The notes under the pieces: generated by a model
What the model was told of the DNA's origin: nothing
What the model saw: the letters and a program-made list of their open reading frames with translations, nothing else
The model's database searches: none
Assembly (NCBI GenBank): GCA_963721445.1
Contig: CAVRIZ010000005.1
Coordinates: 496,001-560,000 of the forward strand
Direction: 5' to 3'
Length of the DNA: 64,000 nt
Source of the DNA: DAIOEK01 sp963721445
Lineage (GTDB): Bacteria; Chloroflexota; Anaerolineae; Anaerolineales; Anaerolineaceae
Part shown: one piece after another, positions 17,902 to 27,433 of the stretch
How the letters are laid out: each line of letters opens with the position of its first letter
Numbering within the stretch: position 1 is the first letter of the stretch
Program-made: the position numbers and the translations under genes

Positions 17902-20871
17902 TTATGGGGATGGTGTATATGTCATTGAATTGGTTGGGGTCTGGAGTGGAGGGCTGGCTACATCCGTGGGGACAGCAGTGCTGGTTGGGAGTTCAGGGAT
18001 TTGCGTCTGCCCTAAGATGACTACCGCATCTGTCGGTACAATGGTCGCCGTAGGTATTGTGTTACCTGGTGAGCTGAATTGCATCAGGTTCAGGGAGACA
18101 GGTGTTGGCGGGGCAAAAACTTCGACTTCCGCCAGGTGCAGGCTGTCTCTGCCGGATATTTGGACCCGGATATATCTTCCAGTCCGGTTGATATTCAATT
18201 CTGTTGGTCTACCACCGACTCCACTCACATTAAAGCTGGTTACACCCGGCTGATTAATGGTACTGGTGAGGTCAGATGAGGTGAACGGAACATCTGACAC
18301 CAGGACGTAGAAGTTGGTTAGACGCCACTCGCAGCAATCGGATCTATTCCAAACCTTGAGTGTCTGGATCGCGAAATTGTCGCCTAAATCAACCTGCCAC
18401 CAGGCATGGGTGTCTTCATTTGTATGACTGACTGAGTTATTTGTCAGTTTTCCATCTGTGTTTCCATCCACAGCCCGATTGGCACCATATCCACCATAGA
18501 TACTCGACTGAGTTGCCGCTTTTCCAATGGCTATATTGACAATTTCATTTTGAGTAGGGACTATCGTTGGTATGTTCGTTGGTAATGGAGTATTCGTTGG
18601 CACATCTGTTGGCGCACCAGTTGGCACGGTTGTCGGCGTTCTGCTTGGAGTAGACGTGGAAACGACGGTTGCTACAGACGTAGGTATCGTTGTAGGTACG
18701 ATAGTTGGAATAGTGGTTGGTACTAAGGTGGGAGCATTTGTCTTGGTTATGGTTGGCGTAGGAGCAATTACACCAGCGCAGTTTATAATCGCACCGGGCT
18801 TTCCAGTATTGCTATTGAGAAGATAGTACCAATACCCATTCCCCAGTTGGGTTTGTAACCCTATCAAGTGATTTGTATTCCGGGTTAAGGAAGGCATTAT
18901 CGTGAGCAGGTTGAAGCTGAATGAGCCCCCTTTGAGGGTCGGTAATGTTTTTACAAATTGACCGTCAATAAAGACGCGGACATTCAAATACCCGGTGCTA
19001 CCTGTTTTCTTCCTGGTATACCCAGTTGCCAGACAATTTGTCTCACTCTGATTTCCAAATTTCCCGTTATGGATCAAATTGTAGGAAGTGTTCGCCGGTG
19101 CCACAGGAAGGACTGGTAAAGTTGGTAGGGCAGTTGGTGCAACTGTCGCTGCAGTTGTCGGAGTCTCTGTGAATATCCCGGTCGGTACTGTCGTATTTGT
19201 CGGACCAGTCGTTGGGATACCTGTTGGGGTATTTGTCACTACCTGGGTGGCAGGTAGAGTTCCGGTTACTGATGGCATGATTGTGCCAGGTAAAGTCGCA
19301 GTTGGGGTAAAGGTAAAGGTACTGGTTGCAGTCGGAACCACATTGCCATATTCATACGCGCCTATATCTACATTCGCACCTACCGGCCGAGCACTTCCAT
19401 CAGCATCCGAGCTGGTACCAATATTCATACCTTTATCAATCGCCGGGCTTAACGATGTAAGTCTAAAATCGGTAGAAGTGTTTTTGAAGGCTGGATCACC
19501 TGTGAGAGTGTTTAGACCTTTACCACTCATGGTCTGGTATTCAGCCAAAGACACATCCGACCCGCAGGAGTTACCATTAGCGTACGGTTTTACATTGTTG
19601 GTACGATGGTAGAGGTTGTTGCTTTCTTCTGCAATTGATTTGAGGTCGCTCGCGCAGACAGCTGGTCCGTTACCCTGGAAGATGATATTGTTTTTAATAC
19701 TTCCGCCCTTGATCTGATTTGCCGTACCCTGGAAGTTGATACCGCCATTATTACTGCCGGTTGCTGCTCGTATGGTATTACCCCAAATTTTCAGACCACC
19801 TGCGTACCAGTTGATAATTCCACCGTATCCCGCACCCCAATAACCGGTTGTGGTTATTACATTTTGGCGGATGAGATTATTTGTGAGATCGCCCTGACAA
19901 TTTTTATCGCCGTTGGTATCTCCATACTGGTTGCTCTCTCCACCGGTTAGACAACCTACACCAGCATCATAACTGATGACAATAATACCGGCGGGTTTCG
20001 TGTTTGTGATGATATTGTCCTCGATCGTGGAGGCGAATACATTCTCAAGCTGGATACCGGCATAATTACAATTGGATATCCGGTTTCCACGGACGGTATG
20101 TCGCCATTCCACCTGGGCAGCACCATCAAGGTCGATACACTGACCTAGACCGCTTGCTGCGTTGATATTGTTGATCGTGTTGTTTTCAATGAGCGAATCA
20201 TGCGTTTTCCCCTGCGTCCAGATACCTCGCGCGTTTGCATGGGTAAAATCGTGAATGGTATTGTTGCGATAGGTATTATGATGGCTATCGCTGCCATCCG
20301 AGATTCCAGCATCACCATAAGCACCTGAATATCCGGTTCCATCTATGTTATTGTTTTCCCAAAGATGGTAGGAACCGACAATATAATTCGCACCATAAAT
20401 TTTATTATTTCGGACAGTCCAATGGTCAGTAGCAGGTTCGCCCCACCACCCGATCCGAAGCGTGTAACGGTTGGTACTCTTAAAGGTAAATCCATCTATA
20501 ACCCAGTAAGAAATTAAACCCGAATTGCGTAGTGCATATCCAGTGCCGCCATTAACGACGACCGTTTCACCGGAATAATTGGTCAACGTGATTGGAGCGC
20601 TTGAGGTTCCGGTCTTGCTGACAACGAGGTTTTCAGCATACGTACCGGCTCGAACGTAGATCGTATCGCCCGGTTGCGCATTCGTCAGCGCTTTCTGGAT
20701 CGTCTTCCAGGCTGAGCTCACACTCAAACCATTGTTAGAGTCGGATCCGTTTGTCCCATCAACATACTTTTGGGCAGTTGTCTGCATGTAGGAAGATCCC
20801 ATTGATATAAAGACCACAATTCCTACCAGGATTGCGTTTCGAATTCTTCCAAGAATCGAGGATGAAGCCAT
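17902..20871 (-). CDS. Secreted beta-helix protein with F-type-lectin-like domain and Thr-Pro linkers
   Basis: 989 residues. A signal-like hydrophobic segment is at about 10-28. The beta-helix (about 35-500) starts with KYVDGTNGSDSNNGLS and ends with SPAIDKGMNIGTS and DIGAYEYGN. A Thr/Pro linker (505-590), a small beta domain of unknown type (595-695) and a second Thr/Pro linker (697-770) follow. A discoidin-like domain (775-920) then shows NRAVDGNTDGK, WWQVDLG and NRSDCCEWRL; this fits the RxDx4R fucose-binding signature of F-type lectins. A Thr/Pro tail ends the protein with no sorting signal. It is paralogous to the gene at 16150-17742. Likely an exported carbohydrate-active or matrix protein. 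Confidence 0.82.
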   Translation of the reverse strand: MASSSILGRIRNAILVGIVVFISMGSSYMQTTAQKYVDGTNGSDSNNGLSVSSAWKTIQKALTNAQPGDTIYVRAGTYAENLVVSKTGTSSAPITLTNYSGETVVVNGGTGYALRNSGLISYWVIDGFTFKSTNRYTLRIGWWGEPATDHWTVRNNKIYGANYIVGSYHLWENNNIDGTGYSGAYGDAGISDGSDSHHNTYRNNTIHDFTHANARGIWTQGKTHDSLIENNTINNINAASGLGQCIDLDGAAQVEWRHTVRGNRISNCNYAGIQLENVFASTIEDNIITNTKPAGIIVISYDAGVGCLTGGESNQYGDTNGDKNCQGDLTNNLIRQNVITTTGYWGAGYGGIINWYAGGLKIWGNTIRAATGSNNGGINFQGTANQIKGGSIKNNIIFQGNGPAVCASDLKSIAEESNNLYHRTNNVKPYANGNSCGSDVSLAEYQTMSGKGLNTLTGDPAFKNTSTDFRLTSLSPAIDKGMNIGTSSDADGSARPVGANVDIGAYEYGNVVPTATSTFTFTPTATLPGTIMPSVTGTLPATQVVTNTPTGIPTTGPTNTTVPTGIFTETPTTAATVAPTALPTLPVLPVAPANTSYNLIHNGKFGNQSETNCLATGYTRKKTGSTGYLNVRVFIDGQFVKTLPTLKGGSFSFNLLTIMPSLTRNTNHLIGLQTQLGNGYWYYLLNSNTGKPGAIINCAGVIAPTPTITKTNAPTLVPTTIPTIVPTTIPTSVATVVSTSTPSRTPTTVPTGAPTDVPTNTPLPTNIPTIVPTQNEIVNIAIGKAATQSSIYGGYGANRAVDGNTDGKLTNNSVSHTNEDTHAWWQVDLGDNFAIQTLKVWNRSDCCEWRLTNFYVLVSDVPFTSSDLTSTINQPGVTSFNVSGVGGRPTELNINRTGRYIRVQISGRDSLHLAEVEVFAPPTPVSLNLMQFSSPGNTIPTATIVPTDAVVILGQTQIPELPTSTAVPTDVASPPLQTPTNSMTYTPSP

Positions 20872-21654
20872 TAATTACTCCTTACATTACTTTTTGCGGG
20901 CTGGCAGTCAGATTAATTTATCTGCCCAGTCCGAATATCCGTTTTATTAAAATCGCGCAGTGTCGATCACTCTTTTCCAGTATTTGATCTCGCTACTCCG
21001 TATTCACCGCTTTTGCGATTTTCTTAGCTATTACAACTAGTCAATTTCTCGGTTATAGAATATAAGATTTCATTTGTGGGTTTATCCACCTTCCCGCCCG
21101 AGACCTTATTATCGAAGAGCCAGCCAATTGCTCCGCATTGTTGAGAAAGACCTATGGTTTTACCTCAAAAGATTGACTGAAAGGTCCATTTACAAGCGGG
21201 TTTTCACTCAATCGCCCAGAGTATAGCATTGAAAAATGGTGTATTTTTCCAATACTGACCTTCCTACCTTACAGTTTTGTAAGGATTCATTAAGAATTGA
21301 GGCTTGTTTTATGAGAATCCCACAGCAATACTAAAAATAAGCTTGGATTTTATGGATATTTCCAAGCTATTTGAATGTCTTTCTTCACTTCGATGACAAA
21401 TTTAGCGGTAGTTATAATGTAAAGAGAGGGTCTTGCGTGTCGGTATTTGTTGGAGATCCTTACCCCCAATCATGAATTTCGCGAGCCAGGTGGACCTTAC
21501 CACCGTCCTTGACTCATCTCCCGTACTTGAAAAATAGCGATATTTGTGTACACTTATATACACTACTAACCAAGTTGTGTAGACATTCAATTGTCAGAGG
21601 GGGTTATGATCCTCTTGTCGATTTCTCCTCATATCAGTTGGATATTGATATTCA
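20872..21654. other. 783-bp divergent intergenic region
   Basis: No gene with convincing coding character lies here; a 62-codon minus-strand reading frame at 21402-21590 resembles nothing I know. Features seen are a short inverted repeat (21340-21347 with 21361-21368) and, about 100 bp before the kinase gene, a GTGTACAC palindrome followed by TATACAC (about 21546-21562), which could be an operator. The promoters of both flanking genes should lie here but could not be placed. Confidence 0.45.
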
Positions 21655-23373
21655 ATGAAAAAAACGACAGAACTTTATCGGAATCTATCAAAGCACCTGG
21701 GAGATATTCTTCGTTCTCCCGGTAACCATATAGGAGATGCACCGGGTGAATGGCAACCTCACGAAGACGATAACCGCGCGCACCCAGCAGCTCAATCAAA
21801 AGAACCGATAAAACAAGAATCTGTCCAAAGCCTTCCGTTCGATACTGACCAAAAGAATATCTTCCTACAGTGGATCTTCGAATCTGCTCAAGATGGCGTA
21901 TTTGTCCTTGATGCAAGGAAGGGTACTGTCATAGAGGCAAATCCATACGCCTGTTCCAAGCACGGTTATTCCTATGACGAGTTTATTGGTCTGCGAATTT
22001 CCGCGTTCATTCTTCCGGATTATTTGGCCCACTATAAGGGACAAGCAGGATCAACAAGCGATGGGAATTTTCTTCGGATCTCATCCACTCATAAACACAG
22101 AAATGGGTCTCTTCTCTATTTCGATGTGGGTATATCCGAATTCCAATATCAGGAAAAACCATGCTTAGTTGTCCTTATTCATGATATTCAAGAAATCAAA
22201 GAAAGAATTAAGTCCGAACAATTTATGCAAAAAAGGGTGGAAAATCGGATTCAAGAGCAAACCACACTTCTCGAAATATCCCAAACATTATCCTCCACCC
22301 TAGATCTTGACCCGGAATTAATTCTTGAGCAGTTACGGAAAATTGTCTCGTTTACACATGCCGCCCTTTTCACCATCCAGGATACATCCTTGATCGCTTC
22401 AGCTGTCTGCGGCATGCCGTCTCTGGAAGAGACTACACCAATCGAGATCCATCTGGGTGGATCCGGAACTCCAAAAATTTTCTTTAATGGTCACCAAACC
22501 ACAAGAATATCCAATATTTGGGGTAATGACCCTGAAGCGGTTTATCTTCGTTCCCTTTTGACTGAAAAAGCGTCGATATTCTTAGAAGGGGTTAAATCTT
22601 GGATGTGGGTACCGTTGATCGCCAAGGGACGGATATTAGGCGGATTGGGAATTGCGCATGAGCAGTCGGGCTATTTCTCAGTCCATCACGCCGACCTTGC
22701 GCAAACGATCGCCAACCAGGCTGCGATAACCATGGTAAACGCTGAATTGTACGAACACGCCCAAATGTATGCCACCCTCCAGGAGCGGCAACGTTTGGCG
22801 CGCAATCTTCATGATGCGGTAAATCAATCGCTGTTTTCTGCCAATCTGATCGCGGAAGTATTACCCCGATTATGGGAAAAAAATCCTGAAGAAGGGCGGC
22901 GTTCATTGGAAAACTTACGCCGGCTCACGAATGGCGCCATGTCTGAAATGCGTATGATGATGGCAGAACTTCGACCATTATCGTTGATAGATGATGACCT
23001 TGGAAATTTACTCCATCTTTTGGCAGATGCTTTCACGGGTCGCTCTAATATTCCGGTTAAAGTTAGTGTATTCGGCAAGGCGCACCTACCTTCAGAAGTT
23101 CAAGTTGGACTGTACCGTCTGTGCCAGGAAGGACTGAACAATATAGCCAAACATTCAAATGCTACAGTAGCGGAAATCATCTTACAATCCCAGAACAATT
23201 CTGTTAAACTTCTCATACGGGATAACGGTTGTGGATTTGAACCTTCGAACGTCACCCCCGGGCATTATGGGTTGAATATCATGCGGGAAAGAGCGGATGC
23301 AATCGGAGCGGATCTATCGATCAAGAGCGCATTCGAGCAAGGTTGTGAAATTGAAATTTATTGGTCGGAATAA
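21655..23373 (+). CDS. NarL-type sensor histidine kinase, PAS-GAF-HisKA_3-HATPase
   Basis: 572 residues with no membrane segment, so probably a cytoplasmic sensor. A PAS domain lies at about 75-180 (FESAQDGVFVLDARKG). A GAF domain is at about 205-370. The dimerisation/phosphoacceptor helix follows, ARNLHDAVNQSLFSANL, with the likely phosphorylated His near residue 386. The ATPase domain has the N-box LCQEGLNNIAKHS and G-box GHYGLNIMRERA. The downstream response regulator gene starts about 17 bases after the stop and should encode its partner. It may control the adjoining polysaccharide and beta-helix genes, but this is based on position only. Confidence 0.9.
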   Translation: MKKTTELYRNLSKHLGDILRSPGNHIGDAPGEWQPHEDDNRAHPAAQSKEPIKQESVQSLPFDTDQKNIFLQWIFESAQDGVFVLDARKGTVIEANPYACSKHGYSYDEFIGLRISAFILPDYLAHYKGQAGSTSDGNFLRISSTHKHRNGSLLYFDVGISEFQYQEKPCLVVLIHDIQEIKERIKSEQFMQKRVENRIQEQTTLLEISQTLSSTLDLDPELILEQLRKIVSFTHAALFTIQDTSLIASAVCGMPSLEETTPIEIHLGGSGTPKIFFNGHQTTRISNIWGNDPEAVYLRSLLTEKASIFLEGVKSWMWVPLIAKGRILGGLGIAHEQSGYFSVHHADLAQTIANQAAITMVNAELYEHAQMYATLQERQRLARNLHDAVNQSLFSANLIAEVLPRLWEKNPEEGRRSLENLRRLTNGAMSEMRMMMAELRPLSLIDDDLGNLLHLLADAFTGRSNIPVKVSVFGKAHLPSEVQVGLYRLCQEGLNNIAKHSNATVAEIILQSQNNSVKLLIRDNGCGFEPSNVTPGHYGLNIMRERADAIGADLSIKSAFEQGCEIEIYWSE

Positions 23374-23390
23374 GCAGGGCGGAGGAGTTG

Positions 23391-24038
23391 ATGACGATTG
23401 ATATGGAACATCCTATACGGGTAATGGTTGTTGATGATCATGCGATGGTACGCCAAGGATTGTCGACCTTCTTGAAAGTATTTGATGATCTTGAATTAGC
23501 CGGTGAAGCTAGTAACGGGATCGAAGCGATCGAGCTATGCAATAAAGTCCATCCGGATGTGATCCTGATGGATATTGTCATGCCTAATATGGATGGGATC
23601 ACTGCGATCAAAAAAATAAAACAAAAAAACCCAACCATACAGATCGTAGCATTGTCAAGTTTTAAAGACGAAGCATTGGTTGTAAATTCATTACAGGCAG
23701 GGGCTATTGGATATTTGTTGAAGAATGTAACCGCCGATGAACTGGCGCATACCATTCGCGCCGCGAACCGCGGGCATGTCACACTATCACCAGAAGCGAC
23801 ACAGGTGATGATCCATGCAGCGACGCAAATTCCTACCCCAGGTCATGATCTGACCGACCGTGAAAGAGATGTACTTGCTTTGATGATAGAAGGTCTAAAT
23901 AACACACAGATCGCACAAAGGTTGGTAGTCAGCCCATCTACGATAAAATCACATGTCAGTAATATTCTGGCCAAGCTAAATGCCACTTGCAGAACAGAAG
24001 CCGTCGCAATTGCTGTGCGGTTTGGCTTGCTATCATAA
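23391..24038 (+). CDS. NarL/FixJ-family response regulator
   Basis: Receiver domain at about residues 7-120 with the acidic pair VVDDH, the phosphoacceptor Asp in ILMDIVMPNMDG and the conserved Lys in YLLKN. The LuxR-type helix-turn-helix follows (LTDRERDVLALMIEGLNNTQ and PSTIKSHVSNILAKL). The ATG at 23391 is preceded at close range by GGAGGAG and is preferred over an upstream TTG at 23361; a further ATG at 23403 is possible. Partner of the preceding histidine kinase. Targets are unknown. Confidence 0.9.
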   Translation: MTIDMEHPIRVMVVDDHAMVRQGLSTFLKVFDDLELAGEASNGIEAIELCNKVHPDVILMDIVMPNMDGITAIKKIKQKNPTIQIVALSSFKDEALVVNSLQAGAIGYLLKNVTADELAHTIRAANRGHVTLSPEATQVMIHAATQIPTPGHDLTDRERDVLALMIEGLNNTQIAQRLVVSPSTIKSHVSNILAKLNATCRTEAVAIAVRFGLLS

Positions 24039-24115
24039 ATAGTTCCCAGTGTCCTTATATAGGTCTTTGGAAGATACCCTTGTACCATACATGAATAGAT
24101 AAAGTTACCCATAGA

Positions 24116-24147
24116 AAAACAGGATGAAAAGTATTTCATCCTGTTTT
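24116..24147. terminator. Bidirectional terminator between convergent units
   Basis: Perfect 14-bp arms (AAAACAGGATGAAA and its complement) around a 4-base loop, with A-rich sequence before and T-rich sequence after. It lies between the response regulator (plus) and the end of the nine-gene catabolic operon (minus), and suits termination in both directions. Confidence 0.85.
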
Positions 24148-24189
24148 CTAATTTCTTTTCCTCGGAGATAATTGTGCTTTTCTAATTAT

Positions 24190-25158
24190 CTATTTTCCAC
24201 GGACCGTAGATGCTGCCTTGTTCAATCGGTCAAATAATTCTGGTGTCAGATCAAAATGGAGAACCTGTGATACGACCTGTGTCCATCCATGTACGAAATA
24301 AAGCCAGCCATCTTCAACTTTCACTTTCCGGCTATCTACTTGCGCGAGCGATTGATGTAAGAAATCCAATTCACCGCGATAGTTGAATTCCCAGGAGACA
24401 CTATTCATCGGGAATTTTCCTTCCCAGGTGATCGGCGAACCTGGTGTATCCTTACCCATGCCAGTCGCATTGATTATGATGCTGTGGGGAGGGAATTTCT
24501 CCATTATCCGATCGTTGATGAGGGGATCTGTGTTTTGAATATATTCAATCGTGATGTCAGTCTTCAGACCACTGACCATTTCTTTGGCATGATCAAGCCG
24601 CCCCTGGGACCGGTTTACGAATGTAAATCGACGGGGTCGGTCTCCTTTATCCGTTTTATTGATCAGGTGCAATAAGGTGGCAATAGCTGAACCACCAGCA
24701 CCAAAACTAAGCACCTCTCCGCCAGTTTTCGCGAAGTAATCCTTCTCAATAATCGCATCCAAACTGGCACCGGAGGTAAGTGGATCTTTCGCATGGCCTT
24801 CCAGCCGTCCATCTAATTTGGAAATACTGGATACTTCATCGGTGATTTGTGCGTAGGGATCAAGATAATCAAACATATCGCGCGCTGCGGTAAGAAGATC
24901 AATCTTATGGGTGGTGACCAAAGCTCCGAGGGAAAGCGGATCATATTTTATCTGTGCGACGGCTTTCCGATATACTTCAGGGTTATCATGGATCAGGCAG
25001 TCACACCCTTCCATAACCACATCTTCCCTACCCAATTCTTTCATCCACAAGGGAAACACCTTCATGATGGATGATTTTGTGGTTGTCACCCCGATAAAAT
25101 AGAATGTCGGGACGTTCTTTTTTATTACCTCGTATTTATGTGCGTCATCTATTCCCAT
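24190..25158 (-). CDS. Shikimate-dehydrogenase-like oxidoreductase of a sugar operon
   Basis: 322 residues with the two-domain shikimate/quinate dehydrogenase fold. ALVTTHKIDL holds the likely catalytic Lys near residue 85. SFGAGGSAIATLLHL is the nucleotide-binding loop and INATGMGKD and GWTQVVSQVL are the C-terminal motifs. It is longer than AroE (about 270) and has an N-terminal extension. No aromatic-biosynthesis gene is nearby. It is the last gene of an operon for sugar catabolism, so it may act on a sugar acid or cyclic polyol; the substrate is not known. GGAGAG precedes the ATG. Confidence 0.8.
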   Translation of the reverse strand: MGIDDAHKYEVIKKNVPTFYFIGVTTTKSSIMKVFPLWMKELGREDVVMEGCDCLIHDNPEVYRKAVAQIKYDPLSLGALVTTHKIDLLTAARDMFDYLDPYAQITDEVSSISKLDGRLEGHAKDPLTSGASLDAIIEKDYFAKTGGEVLSFGAGGSAIATLLHLINKTDKGDRPRRFTFVNRSQGRLDHAKEMVSGLKTDITIEYIQNTDPLINDRIMEKFPPHSIIINATGMGKDTPGSPITWEGKFPMNSVSWEFNYRGELDFLHQSLAQVDSRKVKVEDGWLYFVHGWTQVVSQVLHFDLTPELFDRLNKAASTVRGK

Positions 25159-25182
25159 GTCTTACTCTCCTGGAAGCGGTAT

Positions 25183-25830
25183 TCATTTACTTCTGGCAGC
25201 CTGTACGATTTGGACAAATTCAGCGGCTCGACGGGAAATTTCTGCGAAGTTGCCTTCTTTCGCCAGTTGAGGCGGACAGAGCTCACTCCCTGCACCAACG
25301 GCAACGACACCAGAGGCAAACCATTCTGCGACATTCCCGGCACTCACCCCACCAGTAGGCATCATTGGGATATACGGGAATGGTCCTTTGAGCGCTTTGA
25401 TGTAACTTGGTCCACCCAGAGAGCCTGGGAAGATCTTTACCACATCGGTTCCCAAACTATAAGCCTGGAAAACCTCAGTAGGTGTGAGCGCACCTGCCAT
25501 GGTTAGCAATCCGCTTCCAACCATTGCTTTGACGAGGGTTGGTTCACAAACCGGGCTGACCAGAAAACTGGCTCCGGCAGATTTAGCGCTGATTGCCTGT
25601 TCTGGTTTGGTCAGAGTACCCATGCCCAAAACTATTTGGTCGCCAAACTTGCCTGCCAGTGTTCGTACAACTTCTTCCGCGTTGGGTGTGCTATAGGTAA
25701 TTTCAATCCCAATAACCCCGCCCTGGATGAGTGCTTCGACCATTTGAACGGTTAATTCTGGGGATGGTCCCCGGATGACTGCAAGGAGGCCAAGCTCTTT
25801 TACTTTTTCCAATATCGTTGTTTTATTCAT
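25183..25830 (-). CDS. KDPG/KHG-type aldolase
   Basis: 215 residues, the normal length of the Eda family of class I aldolases, which split 2-keto-3-deoxy-6-phosphogluconate or related keto-deoxy acids into pyruvate and an aldehyde. The conserved positions are present: VIRG near residue 20, GIEITYSTP with the catalytic Glu near 43, GMGTL, FLVSPVCEP and VVKIFPG with the Schiff-base Lys near 133. In this operon it probably performs the final cleavage. No sugar-acid dehydratase that would make its substrate was seen in the window. Confidence 0.9.
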   Translation of the reverse strand: MNKTTILEKVKELGLLAVIRGPSPELTVQMVEALIQGGVIGIEITYSTPNAEEVVRTLAGKFGDQIVLGMGTLTKPEQAISAKSAGASFLVSPVCEPTLVKAMVGSGLLTMAGALTPTEVFQAYSLGTDVVKIFPGSLGGPSYIKALKGPFPYIPMMPTGGVSAGNVAEWFASGVVAVGAGSELCPPQLAKEGNFAEISRRAAEFVQIVQAARSK

Positions 25831-25863
25831 ATCATCTCCAAGATCGACATTTGATAGGAAAGA

Positions 25864-26829
25864 TTATTCCACCGAATAGACTGGCTTTTCTCCGCGTAAA
25901 ACTGCCAGACAATCTCTCATCGCGAACCAGCCCATATTACTGGTTGCACCGTCTGTCTGAGCGCCAAGATGCGGAGTCGATATGACTTGCGGTAAAGCCA
26001 GTAATGGATTATCCGCATTCGGGGGTTCGACAATGAATGCATCCAGTCCTGCTCCCCGGATCTGTCCACTTTGAATCGCGTTATATAAGGCGTCTTCATC
26101 CACAGCTTCACCGCGAGACGTGTTGATGATGAACGATCCTTTTTTCATTTTGTTGAGGAAGTCCGCATTGACCAACCCGCGTGTCTCCGGTAAGAGAGGA
26201 AGATGAAGGCTGACAAAATCCGCTTGAGAGACGACGCCATCCAGTGTCGTCAGCTCTATCTGGTTATTCTTAGCGAATTCAACATCCACGCAGGGATCGT
26301 ATGCAAGTATTCGGCAATCGAACCCAACCAGGCGCCTGGCAAGTTGTTTACCAATCGCACCTAGACCTAAGATGCCTATGGTTTTTCCTTCGATAGATAC
26401 ACCAGAAAGGCGGGGCCATTTCCCCTGATGAACCGCATCGACCGCCATCGGGATTTGTCTAGCTAATGCCAGAATTAGTCCCAGGGCGAGTTCTGCCACG
26501 GACACAGAGTTTGCGCCAGGAGTGTTGGTTACCATGATCCCTTTTTCATGGGCTGCCGCGAGATCCACATTATCCACGCCCACCCCATAACGGCAAATAA
26601 CCTTTAGCCGGTCGGCATGCTCTAAGGCAGCTTGGTCTATACAATCCAATCCTGCAATATAACCATCAATTCCGGGTAATAATTCAGCAAGCTCTGAAGA
26701 CGAGAGCGGTTTTCCGGTCGGGTTGTACACAACTTCGCCGACCAGTGCTTCCAATTCTGTCTTCAATCGGGAGTCATTCTTTCCGTAAGAGGTTGGAGTA
26801 ACAAGTAATCGACATTCTTTCAGATTCAT
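25864..26829 (-). CDS. D-2-hydroxyacid dehydrogenase (phosphoglycerate-dehydrogenase-like)
   Basis: 321 residues. The Rossmann motif GILGLGAIGKQLARRL is near residue 148. The catalytic Arg lies in INTSRGEAVDEDAL, the Glu in the EPP segment near 268, and the His in STPHLGAQT near 286. It lacks the C-terminal ACT domain of serine-pathway SerA, so it is more likely a catabolic enzyme interconverting a 2-keto acid and D-2-hydroxy acid. It sits between the phosphoglucose isomerase gene and the KDPG-type aldolase gene. Confidence 0.85.
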   Translation of the reverse strand: MNLKECRLLVTPTSYGKNDSRLKTELEALVGEVVYNPTGKPLSSSELAELLPGIDGYIAGLDCIDQAALEHADRLKVICRYGVGVDNVDLAAAHEKGIMVTNTPGANSVSVAELALGLILALARQIPMAVDAVHQGKWPRLSGVSIEGKTIGILGLGAIGKQLARRLVGFDCRILAYDPCVDVEFAKNNQIELTTLDGVVSQADFVSLHLPLLPETRGLVNADFLNKMKKGSFIINTSRGEAVDEDALYNAIQSGQIRGAGLDAFIVEPPNADNPLLALPQVISTPHLGAQTDGATSNMGWFAMRDCLAVLRGEKPVYSVE

Positions 26830-26837
26830 CCAGACCT

Positions 26838-27415
26838 CTACTTCTGAACCCGCGGGTTGTCGATTATTTCAGGACCACTTTTACCTTCAACAACCAGCTT
26901 CCGAAATCCCTGTCGTTCAATCGTGCCATAATCATGACCTGCATTTCCTGGGTAGGAAAAAAAGGTAACCAGGTCTTCCTGTCGGGATGTGCATACTGAT
27001 CGGTGAGCCCATCGCGGAGGGACATACAAGACTTTGCCAGGAGATAAGGCTTCCACCGAAGTATCGCCTTCCGGTGTCTCCATGACCATAAACCCCTCAC
27101 CATGCAGGCAGTAATACACTTCGGCGGTATCGATGACAGAGTGGAAATGACCTTTTGTCATATAAAACTCTTTTCCGACCTTTCCCGGGTGGACAATCGA
27201 AATACCCATTAATAATTCGCCGGCAATTTCGGGGCGTTTGATTTCATACACCTCATATATCAGATGGATCGCCTGCTGCCATCATTTGATCATAAATGGC
27301 CTGATCCAGGAATTGCCCTTTTAAGCGCTGACAATCGTCTTTCGATATGGTTATCCACTCTGGAAGGGATTATCTGGGGTGTGGGCAATGTAAAGGTAAA
27401 GGGCAAATCTGTCAT
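26838..27415 (-). pseudogene. Cupin-type glucose-6-phosphate isomerase with two frameshifts
   Basis: An ATG at 27415 with GGAG upstream starts MTDLPFTFTLPTPQIIPSRV. The frame breaks in an AAAA run (plus-strand TTTT, 27319-27322) and again at about 27258. Removing one base at each gives a continuous 191-residue protein, the usual length of archaeal-type cupin PGI. The C-terminal part, MYEIKRPEIAGELLMG onward, keeps the metal site GHFHSV, the Glu in AEVYYCLHGEG and the His in RWAHRSV. It would interconvert glucose-6-phosphate and fructose-6-phosphate. Intact flanking genes and minimal one-base changes suggest sequence error, but true decay is possible. Confidence 0.82.
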
Positions 27416-27433
27416 ATATTTTCTCCATTATGA

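Noticed and set aside
18560..18780. Tandem-repeat-like plus-strand pattern around GTTGG that could suggest a DNA repeat array
   Set aside because: It is a drifting protein-level Thr-Pro linker without fixed unit length, not a CRISPR or satellite.
18572..19612. Plus-strand Val/Gly-rich open frames at 18572-18826 and 19088-19612
   Set aside because: They are antisense to the Thr-Pro linkers of the beta-helix protein and have no recognisable domain or start signal.
21402..21590. 62-codon minus-strand frame in the kinase upstream gap
   Set aside because: No ribosome-binding site or recognisable similarity; composition is not gene-like.
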